DNA of 29,265 nt, taken from the IMG/VR virus record IMGVR_UViG_3300030012_001496, positions 1-29,265 of that record; one strand, 5' to 3'. Below the pieces are notes generated by a model that saw only the letters and a program-made list of their open reading frames with translations, was not told the origin of the DNA and did no database searches. The DNA is from a virus. Positions 11,616-20,000 of this stretch are shown here, piece by piece; positions within the stretch are counted from its first letter, which is position 1; each line of letters starts with the position of its first letter. Position numbers and translations under genes: made by a program.

Positions 11616-13324
11616 CGAAACTTATCTATATCTTCAAATGGTGTTTCACTATGAAAATAATACCTCGATGATTTTCTATCGAAAGTTATGCCGTGTATCT
11701 CTTGAGGATAACCTACGAGTTTTTGCTTCTTAATCTTTTGACTGCCAAATATTACTGAAGTATCAGAAAAATCTACTGCTCTATTTGGTCTCCATACAAA
11801 CAATACATTGTCTGCTTTATCCGAAAATGTCCCCCCACCTTTAATCCTGTTCAAATCAGGTTTAAAATATTTATTGTTGTCATCTTTCTGAGGTGTTACT
11901 TGGTGTGCTACTAAATGAATTGATATTTTATTCTCAATGGCAAACCTTTTTAACTCACTCATAAACCTACTTATATACAAATCTTCTCTCTCTCCATGTT
12001 GCATTCTATGTTGAATTGTATTGTAAGGGTCAATAATCAAAGAACGAATACCTTTTGTCTTCACTAAAAACTTAGCTCTGTCAAATATATCTTCTAATTT
12101 ATAACTTTTTTTTGGATATATTATAAAAAAATGTTTCTTCATAAATGCCATACCCTCTCTAAACTCATCTTCACTCATGTAATTATTAGTAAAAAATGGG
12201 TCAGCACTTTTGCCAATATAAGTTTCAATCAAATCATTAAAGAAGTCATTTATTGGCATATTCTCAGGTGAAAACACTCCAAACTTCCAACCATCAAAAA
12301 ATGCTTTTAATAGTGCCAACTGATTTAAAAACATACTCTTTCCCTCATTTTGATAACCAGTCCAAATATTTAACTCTCCGTTTCGCCAAGTCCATGCAGA
12401 ATCTACACTTGGTATGTAAGTTGTTGTACCTCTTTCTTGACCATTTCTATAATTGTCAAGCATTGAATCGAATATATCATCAATGCCAAATATACCCTCA
12501 ACTTTAGGGTCAATAGCATTTCTAACCCTATCTTTTAAAGATTCTACACCTTCATTAAGTAAAACTTCGTTAGCATCTTTGTATGGTTTAAAACTTACTA
12601 TCTTACATTTTTCTGCCCCAAATCTTCTAACTAATTCCTCAGCTAAATATCTTCCGTTGTCATCTTCATCAGTTGCTACATAAATTCGTTCAGATTGTTC
12701 AAACACTTCATAACTATTTGATATACATTCTAATTTTTTATCTATGTTTTTGTCGTGTACATTAGGAGCTCCCATATTTACTGATGTATGCCAAGTTATA
12801 CCAGCCACCTCCCAACTCAATGAATCTATTTCCCCCTCACAAATAATTATTAATTTTTCATTGGCAACCCTATCATAGTTGTATATAATTGGCAAACCAT
12901 TTCTGCTTTGTGTAAATATTTTGTTAGTTATGCCACGAGTTTTATAATTTATAAGCTCATTGTTCTTAAAATATGGAAACACAATACTATTGCCATCTTT
13001 TGTAGATATAATTTTGTTTGCTTCAATAACCTCATCAGTAATCCCTCTTTTAGTAAGAAACTTTCTGCATTTTGCATTTAACTTCTTTAGATTATTCTTT
13101 ACAGGTTTTTGATATACTTTTTTTTCAGGCATATAATATTCTGATTTAACTTTACCATGCCAAGAACATTTATGGCAATTAAAAACCCCAGAATCAAGAT
13201 TTATACTTAAACAGGGGTCGTTATAATGCTCTTTGCCTATCTTATAACAATTTGGGCACTTTACTTTTTGCTGAGTATTATTACCCTTTGGCAATATACC
13301 AATTTTTTCAAATTCTGTTTTCAT
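11594..13324 (-). CDS. Bifunctional primase-helicase (T7 gp4-like)
   Basis: This 576-aa protein has a zinc-finger at CPNC (23-26) and CHKC (50-53). A TOPRIM primase core follows, with ICEGEIDSLS (E163) and ATDEDDNGR (D219, D221). The C-terminus is a DnaB/RecA-type helicase with Walker A GYQNEGKS (323-330), Walker B SLIIDPYN (428-435) and an IHLVAHQVTP motif near 469-478. It would prime and unwind at the replication fork. The gene starts right after the ACATAGTGTATA repeat cluster at 13336-13401. Its end overlaps the resolvase gene by 22 bp. Confidence 0.95.
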   Translation of the reverse strand: MKTEFEKIGILPKGNNTQQKVKCPNCYKIGKEHYNDPCLSINLDSGVFNCHKCSWHGKVKSEYYMPEKKVYQKPVKNNLKKLNAKCRKFLTKRGITDEVIEANKIISTKDGNSIVFPYFKNNELINYKTRGITNKIFTQSRNGLPIIYNYDRVANEKLIIICEGEIDSLSWEVAGITWHTSVNMGAPNVHDKNIDKKLECISNSYEVFEQSERIYVATDEDDNGRYLAEELVRRFGAEKCKIVSFKPYKDANEVLLNEGVESLKDRVRNAIDPKVEGIFGIDDIFDSMLDNYRNGQERGTTTYIPSVDSAWTWRNGELNIWTGYQNEGKSMFLNQLALLKAFFDGWKFGVFSPENMPINDFFNDLIETYIGKSADPFFTNNYMSEDEFREGMAFMKKHFFIIYPKKSYKLEDIFDRAKFLVKTKGIRSLIIDPYNTIQHRMQHGEREDLYISRFMSELKRFAIENKISIHLVAHQVTPQKDDNNKYFKPDLNRIKGGGTFSDKADNVLFVWRPNRAVDFSDTSVIFGSQKIKKQKLVGYPQEIHGITFDRKSSRYYFHSETPFEDIDKFRCEEEQE

Positions 13325-13335
13325 TGTTGCTTTGT

Positions 13336-13401
13336 ATTACACTATGTTATATATTATGTTATACACTATGTTATATATTTATTATATATATACACTATGT
13401 A
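13336..13401. repeat. Control region B: three copies of TATACACTATGT
   Basis: Copies are at 13336-13348, 13360-13372 and 13389-13401. They are close to the four in control region A (1043-1105). The whole gap (13325-13401) between the winged-helix gene and the primase is made of these repeats and AT-rich spacers. TTATACACT is one mismatch from a DnaA box. Replication origin, promoter and operator are all possible roles. Confidence 0.65.
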
Positions 13402-13692
13402 TTACAAGGAACTGACAAGTCTGGCATTTGGAGATATAAATATTTTTCTTTGTTTTCCGTAATTGCCAATACTTTTTGTTTCTCTTTTAATATATTCTTT
13501 GTCTTCTAATTTTTTCAATACTCTATATAAGGTTCTATCGTTGAGTTTCAGGTTGTTACATATAGCTTCGTTTGAAGCATAACAATAATTCTTTTTTATT
13601 GCCAAAGATGACAAATAAGATAAAACTACTGCTTCTTGTATAGATAAATTTGTATTCATAAATGCTAGGTTAATATTAATATAATTTTTCAT
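13402..13692 (-). CDS. Winged-helix DNA-binding protein
   Basis: I chose the ATG at 13692 (MKNYININLAFM, 96 aa) over the TTG at 13713. The middle part (LSIQEAVVLSYLSSL ... SNEAICNNLKLNDRTLYRVLKKLEDKEYIKRE) is a classic winged helix-turn-helix: the recognition helix is NDRTLYRVLKKLE and the wing follows at IKRETKS. Proteins of this type start replication (DnaD/RepA-like) or repress promoters. It lies between the SSB-like and primase genes and immediately upstream of control region B, which it may bind. The C-terminal SPN-codons repeat those of the gene at 1132. Confidence 0.8.
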   Translation of the reverse strand: MKNYININLAFMNTNLSIQEAVVLSYLSSLAIKKNYCYASNEAICNNLKLNDRTLYRVLKKLEDKEYIKRETKSIGNYGKQRKIFISPNARLVSSL

Positions 13693-13713
13693 TGTTTGAT
13701 AATTTAACCTCAA

Positions 13714-13770
13714 AGTGCCTAGCTGTAAATAAACAACTAAAAAAATATAAAATGAAACTAACTAGGCACT
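13714..13770. repeat. Nine-bp inverted repeat with a 39-nt AT-rich loop
   Basis: AGTGCCTAG (13714-13722) and CTAGGCACT (13762-13770) are perfect complements. The spacer is almost pure A/T with a T7/A7 run. The element fills the gap between the SSB-like gene (stop 13787) and the winged-helix gene (start 13692). It could be an origin cruciform, a regulator-binding site or an RNA hairpin that controls the next gene. Confidence 0.65.
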
Positions 13771-13786
13771 CTAAGATTATGTTAAA

Positions 13787-14035
13787 CTAAAATGGTAAAT
13801 CAGTTTCAGTTTTTTGTGGCTCTGCTTTTTCATCAGGTTTCCACTCATCTAACCAAATACTATGTGTTTTACCATATTGGTCAGTTTCTTTCTTTTTTCC
13901 AATAGTCAGCTTTACATATTTTTGACCATTGTACTCAAATGTAGAATCTTTAATCTTCTCTAAAGATATAGAAAAGTTAACTAAATCGTAGTTTCCAACT
14001 TTTTTTCCACTACCGACATACTTTTTTTCATTCAT
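13787..14035 (-). CDS. Single-stranded-DNA-binding protein candidate
   Basis: This 82-aa protein has a beta-rich body (NYDLVNFSISLEKI, FEYNGQKYVKLTIGKKK) compatible with a small OB-fold. It ends in an acidic tail whose last residues are DLPF, like the DIPF tip by which bacterial SSB recruits partners. It lies between ERF and the winged-helix protein in the replication block. The length is short for SSB (usually 110-180 aa), so the call rests on the tail, fold pattern and context. I recall similar small proteins in marine phages. Confidence 0.65.
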   Translation of the reverse strand: MNEKKYVGSGKKVGNYDLVNFSISLEKIKDSTFEYNGQKYVKLTIGKKKETDQYGKTHSIWLDEWKPDEKAEPQKTETDLPF

Positions 14036-14046
14036 AATAATTAAAT

Positions 14047-14610
14047 TTAATTTGTTAATAGACTTTCGACTTCTTTACTTACTTTGTATTTTTGTCTAAC
14101 ATCAGCCATTGTAAAACCCTTTTCTTTAATTGCTTTCAAAACATTGTTAAATTGAACAGAATCTTTTTGTAGCCATTGTTTAGTATCGGTTAATGTGCCT
14201 TTAGAAGCCATTTTAGGCACTTTTCCGTGCATATTAGTCGCATCAGCATCCTTAGTGTCATCTATTAAAAATAAGCCGTTTAAAGCGTATTTTCTTGCAT
14301 AACTGCTAGATGCACCAAAACTCTGTGCGACATCCATACCCTTTTTATTAGGGTCAATACCTGCCTGAGCAGATACACTAATACTATCTGTACCATCAGA
14401 AATAGTAGCAGTAGCAATAACATATAATGGTTCATTGTTTATAGTGTCGGACAACATAAGAGTTAAACCTTCTTTTTTAAGTTTAGGTTTGACTGCTTCT
14501 AAAATGTCCTCACAACTTCTATAATTATAATTACCAAAATTGTTTCGTTGATTTTTAGGTGCTTTCAAGGTCGCTTGAACATTCACCAATTTACTTTGCA
14601 AATTTTTCAT
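14047..14610 (-). CDS. ERF-family single-strand annealing protein
   Basis: I chose the ATG at 14610 (187 aa); an in-frame extension to 14694 would run through the terminator. N-terminal KLVNVQATLKAPKNQRNNFGNYNYRSCEDILEAVKP is the typical ERF opening. AQSFGASSSYARKYALNGLFLIDDTKDAD (95-123) is the ERF signature (GxxxSYxRKYxLxxLFxIDD). ERF proteins anneal complementary single strands during recombination and genome circularisation. It is the first gene of the replication block, directly after the terminator of the virion block, and would work with the RecE-like exonuclease (9566). Confidence 0.93.
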   Translation of the reverse strand: MKNLQSKLVNVQATLKAPKNQRNNFGNYNYRSCEDILEAVKPKLKKEGLTLMLSDTINNEPLYVIATATISDGTDSISVSAQAGIDPNKKGMDVAQSFGASSSYARKYALNGLFLIDDTKDADATNMHGKVPKMASKGTLTDTKQWLQKDSVQFNNVLKAIKEKGFTMADVRQKYKVSKEVESLLTN

Positions 14611-14617
14611 TGTGCTA

Positions 14618-14648
14618 ATATATACAAAAATTGTCATATGCAAAACAA
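14618..14648 (-). promoter_or_regulatory. Weak promoter candidate before ERF
   Basis: On the minus strand TTG (14648-14646) and TATATAT (14624-14618) are 21 nt apart. A second TTG at 14643 gives 16 nt. The -7-like box lies only 7-13 nt before the ATG, so the transcript would be nearly leaderless. The position just after a terminator is the main support. Confidence 0.35.
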
Positions 14649-14679
14649 AAAAGAGCAACTTTTTATAGCCACTCTTTTT
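14647..14679 (-). terminator. Rho-independent terminator of the virion/lysis block
   Basis: On the minus strand AAAAAGAGTGGC and GTTGCTCTTTTT form 12 pairs (three G-U) around TATAAAAA, followed by T6. The G-U pairs work only in the minus-strand RNA, which fixes the direction. It separates the lysis genes from ERF. Confidence 0.75.
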
Positions 14680-14722
14680 CAACAATGAAAACAAAGAAAA
14701 TCAATGAGAGTTAATAAAACAC

Positions 14723-14801
14723 CCTATTGAATTGACAAAGATAATAAAAAATACCTATTAAATTCACAAAGGAGGAAAAATATACCTATTGAATTTATTT
14801 T
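14723..14801. repeat. Three tandem copies of CCTATTgAATTnACAAAG
   Basis: Copies are at 14723-14740, 14754-14771 and 14785-14801 (partial). Read on the minus strand the core is CTTTGTnAATTnAATAGG. The same core is found at 2684-2701, 4166-4182 and 23236-23251, all at terminators, and in part at 1383-1399. Here it fills the space between the last lysis-side gene and the terminator at 14647-14679. The rest of the gap has no ORF. Confidence 0.6.
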
Positions 14802-14929
14802 CCTTGTCCTTTATATCGTTTAAGATAGTTCTTACTTGATTTTACTTTACTTGATTTTGTTTTAGCGTGTACGCCTTTTCTTTTGCGACTATTAGATTTA
14901 TAGATATGTACAGCCGCTCTTTTTGCCAT
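14795..14929 (-). CDS. Small basic conserved protein (44 aa)
   Basis: ATG 14929 to TAA 14795. MAKRAAVHIYKSNSRKRKGV is followed by HAKTKSSKVKSSKNYLKRYK and ends GQGK. The pattern GVHAKTKxSKxKxSKNYxKxYKGQG is one I know from many marine and flavobacterial phages, where it lies beside lysis or structural genes. It is strongly basic and presumably nucleic-acid binding or disordered, with an unknown role. The ATG overlaps the stop of the holin gene (TAATG). It is too short for most gene callers. Confidence 0.8.
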   Translation of the reverse strand: MAKRAAVHIYKSNSRKRKGVHAKTKSSKVKSSKNYLKRYKGQGK

Positions 14930-15390
14930 TATTTACCTTTGATAATGCTACTTGCTTTTTCTGTTGTTCTACCACCAAAATATGCTAATACAACAGCCAT
15001 CATAACCTTTTCAAATGTATCGTTCCATGTAGTGCCTATGTTAAAAGGTATTGAATCAACTGAATCCAATATACCAGCAAAACTAAACACCACAATACAC
15101 CAAACAAGAACAAGAGGACGAACATTCTTACTAAGCCAACTATCACTAGCTGCATCAGCTTTCCATCTTGTACTAATTTCTTCCATTTCTTTATTTTGTT
15201 GCTCATAAATTAATGTTTGTAGTTTTATTTTATCATCTGTAGGTATTTTAGCTTTTGTTATTTCTGCTAAAGCTTCTTTTGGATTTGTAACACCTTGTAA
15301 CACATTTCCAAGTGCAGGATTAATAACTGTTGCAGCACCAAATAATAATTTACCTACAGTAGTATCTTTAAATTTCTTTTTATCAGCCAT
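14929..15390 (-). CDS. Holin, GTA_holin_3TM-like
   Basis: This 153-aa protein has an N-terminal half with short hydrophobic parts (LLFGAATVINPALGNVLQG, 15-33). The conserved STRWKADAASDSWLSKNVRPLVLVW block leads into TM segments at about 92-109 and 128-140, with a short basic tail. The 'RWxADxxSDSWLSKNxRPL' signature belongs to the GTA-type three-TM holins. It would form membrane lesions that let the neighbouring M15 endolysin reach peptidoglycan. It overlaps the endolysin by 8 bp and the 44-aa gene by 1 bp. Confidence 0.85.
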   Translation of the reverse strand: MADKKKFKDTTVGKLLFGAATVINPALGNVLQGVTNPKEALAEITKAKIPTDDKIKLQTLIYEQQNKEMEEISTRWKADAASDSWLSKNVRPLVLVWCIVVFSFAGILDSVDSIPFNIGTTWNDTFEKVMMAVVLAYFGGRTTEKASSIIKGK

Positions 15391-15847
15391 TTGTTATATC
15401 TATATATTTAGTTTTACCATCATCTCTTACTGCTTTGAGTATTTTATTTCTATTCTTTTCTTCACTTACATAAGAAACATGAACCCAATCAGGATTATCT
15501 TCATTGCCAAATTCCCAAATCATTTGGTCAAAGTCAAGATTATCCTTTATATATGCAAACATTTCTGCATTTGTTTTATAACCATATATATCATCTAGGT
15601 CAAGCGCACGTCCCTGACAATGCTGAGACCGACCACTTCCTCCAATAGCTTCATTCAAAGCTGTACTGCGATAAAATGAATTTATTTTGATTGGACCGCC
15701 TACCCAATCTCTTAATGGTTCAAATACTTTTTCGGCAACTAATTTCATATTACTTAGAGAATCTCCATTAGGTGTATTGTCTATACCTAATCTTAGAGCT
15801 GTAACACTTTTAGTTGCTTCTTTTTCAGATATATGTTCGCTTATCAT
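15383..15847 (-). CDS. Endolysin, peptidase M15 (VanY-like)
   Basis: This 154-aa protein is a zinc peptidase. INSFYRSTALNEAIGGSGRSQHCQGRALDLD contains the SxHxxGxAxD motif, with Zn ligands H76 and D83. WEFGN and PDWVHVSY supply E112 and the third ligand H123. This is the M15_3/D-Ala-D-Ala carboxypeptidase or L,D-type endopeptidase fold. It has no signal peptide, so it needs the holin encoded directly downstream. The N-terminus (ISEKEATKSVTALRLGIDN) is typical of phage M15 lysins in Bacteroidetes and marine phages. Confidence 0.93.
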   Translation of the reverse strand: MISEHISEKEATKSVTALRLGIDNTPNGDSLSNMKLVAEKVFEPLRDWVGGPIKINSFYRSTALNEAIGGSGRSQHCQGRALDLDDIYGYKTNAEMFAYIKDNLDFDQMIWEFGNEDNPDWVHVSYVSEEKNRNKILKAVRDDGKTKYIDITNG

Positions 15848-15853
15848 AATTTA

Positions 15854-16189
15854 TTAGTTAGTTGCTACTCTTGTATATTTACTTTTATCTATTACAGCTT
15901 GTATTTCTTCAACAGATGCTTTTATAGTCAATGAAATATCTGCATCCCATCTACCAATTAAACTTCTGTCTTTGTATATAAATATTACAGGTACAGCTTT
16001 TATCTGACTTTTTATACTAGAGCTTTGTTCTTCTAGTAACGCTTTAACTACTCTTACACCATCAATTTTATCTAGGTGTTTATAATCGTTTTTCCAATTC
16101 CAAGAACTATTAATATGTAATATAGTATATTCTTGACTACTGGATATTGCAAATACAAAAAATGCAATCAGGGCAAGTATTTTTTTCAT
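15854..16189 (-). CDS. Secreted thioredoxin-fold protein without CxxC
   Basis: This 111-aa protein has the signal peptide MKKILALIAFFVFAISSSQ, probably cleaved around residue 19. The rest looks like a thioredoxin fold: a first strand with HINSSWNWKND where WCxxC would stand, a helix, then AVPVIFIYKDRSLIGRWDADIS with the usual cis-Pro (P67) and strand-turn-strand, and a last helix (SVEEIQAVID). No Cys is present at the active site, so it cannot do dithiol exchange. Related thioredoxin-like proteins are common in marine phages. It lies between the one-TM coiled-coil gene (ATGA) and the endolysin, so it may have a lysis or envelope role. Confidence 0.7.
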   Translation of the reverse strand: MKKILALIAFFVFAISSSQEYTILHINSSWNWKNDYKHLDKIDGVRVVKALLEEQSSSIKSQIKAVPVIFIYKDRSLIGRWDADISLTIKASVEEIQAVIDKSKYTRVATN

Positions 16190-16473
16190 CTCTGTATAAT
16201 TTCATATAGTTTCTCATCTATTTTATCTAGTTTCTCTGAGTTTTCTTGCACTTGCTCTGCTGTATTTTCAATAGTCTCCCTGATTAATTGGTCTTTCAAG
16301 TCATACTCTGTTCTTGTTAATTCAGGTTTAGGTAATTCTTTGGCAACATCAATTTCTTTATTGAGGTCTGTGTACATTAAAGCAAGTGAAACTGCTCCTG
16401 CTATTACTATTCCTATTGTTTTTAAATCTAGCGTTAGCTTAGTGTCTTCTCCTATTTCACTTGGTTTGCTCAT
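16186..16473 (-). CDS. One-TM coiled-coil protein (spanin- or holin-like)
   Basis: This 95-aa protein has an N-terminal cytoplasmic part, a membrane helix at about 18-35 (KTIGIVIAGAVSLALMYTDL) and a long charged C-terminal coiled coil (about 55-95, with NTAEQVQENSEKLDKIDEKL). This resembles i-spanins or small phage membrane anchors. Position in the lysis cluster fits a spanin or accessory holin. It has no lipobox partner here; the only lipoprotein is far away at 9563. It starts 5 nt after the upstream gene and overlaps the thioredoxin-like gene by ATGA. Confidence 0.65.
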   Translation of the reverse strand: MSKPSEIGEDTKLTLDLKTIGIVIAGAVSLALMYTDLNKEIDVAKELPKPELTRTEYDLKDQLIRETIENTAEQVQENSEKLDKIDEKLYEIIQR

Positions 16474-16478
16474 TTTAA

Positions 16479-16724
16479 TTAATTTTTATCTTGTTCTTCT
16501 TCTTTTATTTCTTCGTAAGAACCATCTTCTAAGTTGATATTTATCTTACCATACTTATCTTCTAGTTCCTTTTTGAATTTATTATCTTCTTCTTGAACAG
16601 AAGCCCAGATATGTAATAGTCCGTGTTTCTGTACTTCAAGTTGTCCTAAGTCGTGCTTTATTGCAGCATACTTCTTTTGTGATTCTGATAAAGTTTCTAA
16701 TTCTTCTTTTGTAATTTTTGACAT
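16479..16724 (-). CDS. Small coiled-coil protein, unknown function
   Basis: This 81-aa protein starts MSKITKEELETLSESQKKYA. It has a long helix with KHDLGQLEVQKHGLLHIWASVQEED and an acidic C-terminus (GSYEEIKEEEQDKN). Such short helical proteins (LGxLExxKHxLLH) are frequent near tail fibres and lysis genes of marine phages, with unknown role. The layout suggests a helical hairpin or a small assembly factor. Confidence 0.7.
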   Translation of the reverse strand: MSKITKEELETLSESQKKYAAIKHDLGQLEVQKHGLLHIWASVQEEDNKFKKELEDKYGKININLEDGSYEEIKEEEQDKN

Positions 16725-16760
16725 TATATTAAATTTTAAGTTATATTCAAATATAATAAA

Positions 16761-17081
16761 TTAATCCCAGTCTGGTCTTAGTGTTTCGTCAACTGGATTT
16801 ATCTTTGACTCTATTTGATTATCTAAACTTTCTTTTAAAGAATCTACATTTAATCCTGCTTCTAACCATCCAACTACGTCAGATTTTACTAGGTCAGCAT
16901 AAGGAATAAAATTATCAGGGTCATATTCAACTCCCATAGTACCGATACTACTTGCTGAATACTCGCCTGTCTCATCAGTAGCCGTAAAGCTCCAATGCAC
17001 TGTGTAGATAACATTGTCGTTATCCCCTTCGTGGATTTTTGCATCTAATGCGTTAATTTTCCAATTATAAATATTTGCCAT
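16761..17081 (-). CDS. Small fibre-side protein (DUF7936-like)
   Basis: This 106-aa protein starts MANIYNWKINALDAKIHEGD and continues NVIYTVHWSFTATDETGEYSAS, YDPDNFIPYADL and VVGWLEAGLNVDSLKESLDNQI. The pattern NIYNWKINALD..VIYTVHWxFTATD is a family common next to tail fibres of marine phages, which I believe is DUF7936. It is probably a virion or fibre-assembly protein. Two short beta-rich halves and a C-terminal helix can be seen. It is placed 1 nt after the tail fibre gene. Confidence 0.78.
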   Translation of the reverse strand: MANIYNWKINALDAKIHEGDNDNVIYTVHWSFTATDETGEYSASSIGTMGVEYDPDNFIPYADLVKSDVVGWLEAGLNVDSLKESLDNQIESKINPVDETLRPDWD

Positions 17082-17082
17082 A

Positions 17083-20000
17083 TTAATTTATTTGTGCTTT
17101 TAAAGTTTCTATTTCTGCTTTTAATTCTTGTATAGCACCAACTAATAATGGTACTAATTTACTTTGGTCTATTCCTTGATAAACTGGCAGTTCTCTTGTA
17201 GCCATAACTGCTTCTTCTGTTACATTTCCTTCTTTATCAAAAACAGCAGGAGTTACTTCATATTCTTCTGTACGCATACCATCTTTTTCTCCTGTAATTG
17301 CTTCTGGCACTACATCTTGTACTTCGTGTGCTAAAAACCCATCTAATGTTTTATCTGCATCTGCAATAAAGTTAAATCTACTTGGTTTTAATTGACTTAC
17401 TCTATTTAAAGCATCTGTCATTTCTACTACATTTTCTTTTAATCTATAGTCGGAAGATGTATTATAACTTGTTGAACTTGATGTTATGCTTATTGAGCCA
17501 GGAGTTGTTGCTCCATTATGTCTAAATAAAATTGCTGTATGAGTTCCACTATGACCACCAATAGTAACTGATGCTCCACTTATAGCATCTGCAATAAAGA
17601 AATTTTTGTTTGTTGGTTCACTAGTATAAGTAGTTAAATTAAATAATAAATGTCCATCGTTCTGAATACGCATTCTTTCTGAACCACCTGTTTTAAAGGC
17701 GATATGAGAACTATTTTGTGCTATTAATTCATTTGCATTAAAAGGCGCAGTGCCAACATAAGAAGCTCCCTTTATAATAAACATATCTGCATCAGTAGTT
17801 GAGTTTGTTTGAAAATATAGTTGAGGGTTAGCTGAACCTTTTAATACAGTAAGCCCTGAGCTTTCTACACGCAATCTTTCTGTTAAAGTATTACCTCCAG
17901 TTGCTATTGCAAACGCCCCTAGTCCACTTGAATTATTTTCGTTAATGAATCTTATTTCAGATGAACAGAACGCATTAGTTTCACCTCTTTGTGCGCCTAT
18001 ACCTGCAAAATCTCCATCTGTACCTCCTAAATATAAAGACATTTTTCTGCCACTTGAATTTCCCTCTGTACCAACACTTAATAAATGGCTAGGGGCTGTT
18101 GTTCCGATTCCTACATTACTTTGGTCAACTGTTATTGTAGGTGTAAATCCGCTATAAGCATCAGTTAATCTTCTAATATGTAATTTACCTGTATCAGTGA
18201 AAATACCATAATTTTTTACATTAGAACCTGCATTAGTGTCACTCAATAATAATTCAGTAGGTCCCGTTGAGGATAGTTGTAATATAGAATTAGGGTCAGT
18301 AGTTCCAATACCTACTTCTCCATTATCTCCAATAAACATTAAACTTGTGCCATCTCCATCTTTGAATTGAAAGTTCCTTGAAGATTGGTCATTGTCAGAA
18401 TCTATTGTAATTGCACCTGATTCTCTAAACTTAATTTGTGCAAAATCAGCTACTTGAAAATCTAAAGATGTTGCAGTTGCAAGAGATAAATTACCACTAG
18501 CTGTTATACGCATTCTTTCTGTATTGTTAGTACCAAATATCATAAGTGTATTTGACCTATTATATACATATGCGCCTGAAGAATTTTGTATTAAGTCAAA
18601 ACTTGTAGAACCATAAGTAGTTCCGTGTCCTGATATCATCACAACACCAGCCCCATCTGTTCCACCCCTTACACCTATTTCTGCAATACCATTAGCGCCA
18701 TCATTACGAACATCAAGTTCCATTGAAGGTTGTGTTGTTCCAATTCCTACGTTTCCTTGCATTAATAAAATATTAGATGCAGAACTTGTCCTTGGTATTA
18801 AAACTAAATCTCCATTTTGACCTGAATATGCACTTGTGCTTAATCCTATATATCCTGCTGTTTGACTTGATATTGCAGCACTAATATCTGCAAATCTCAA
18901 ATCTATACCATTTCCTGTGCCTTTAAATATAACCTGACCAGAACTGTCTATACGCATTCTTTCTGTTGTGGTTGTAGTAGCATCTCCTGAAGTACCTCTT
19001 GTACCAAATAATAAATCACCTTGACTATTACCACCTGTTCTAGTAAACCCAATAGTTCCACCAGCAAAAGCTTGAGCATCACCTGATTCAGAAAACAGTA
19101 TTTGTGGACCTTGTCCAATTGTTGCACTATCACCTATCAAAGCAATATGTGAATTTACAGTTCCAGTTGTACTTGCAGTTTTTACTACAAGACTATGAGC
19201 ACCAGTTGCAGCTGATTGTGTACCAATATTTACAGTATTATTAACGTGCAAGTCTCCATCTACATATACTTCATAAGTACTAGGGTTTGTAGTAAACAAA
19301 TAAGCACCATCTACCTCACTTGCCTTAAGCTCATTACCTGCTAAAACATCTGATGCGCTTATGTCTCCAGCAAAAGTTGCATTACCATTTGCTGCAAAAT
19401 TTAACGCAGTTACTGTTGATGAAGCAGCACCAACTTGAAAAAGTAAAGTTCCATCTGACCTCATAAAACTGTTGTTATCGTCAGCAGCCATAAACAAATA
19501 ATGATTATTTGTTGTATCTTGTACTTTTAAAATAGGAGTACTTGCATTTGATAAGGTAACATTACCTGAAAAAGTTGCACTTCCACCATTTGTTGTATCT
19601 AATGTTATATTGTTTGTAGCGTTACTTTCGCTACCTATAATTAAAGTATTGCTGTTTGTCGCTTTTGCAAACCAGTTTCCTGAGCTGTGTCCTAAATTTA
19701 ATTCATTGTCTGTACTGCTTGAATTTATTATAGTTTTACCTGCTACGTTAAATACTATATTATTTGTACCATTATCAATTACTGCGTTTGTACCATTATG
19801 ATATATTTCTAAATCATCATCTGTTCCAAAAATAGCCTTAACATTATCTGAGAATTTACCATTTTTACCAAATTGTACTATTTCATTTGTAGCATCTAGA
19901 GTTATGTAAGTATGCGCACCACCTGCACCAAGACAGTTAAATGTTATATTTTCGCCAGATGCGTTTTGTTGAATTTGTAATAGTCCAGTAAAGTTTGATA

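Noticed and set aside
14611-14694. A 28-codon N-terminal extension of the ERF gene to 14694.
   Set aside because: It runs through the terminator hairpin, and ERF proteins typically begin near the KLVNVQ motif that follows the ATG at 14610.
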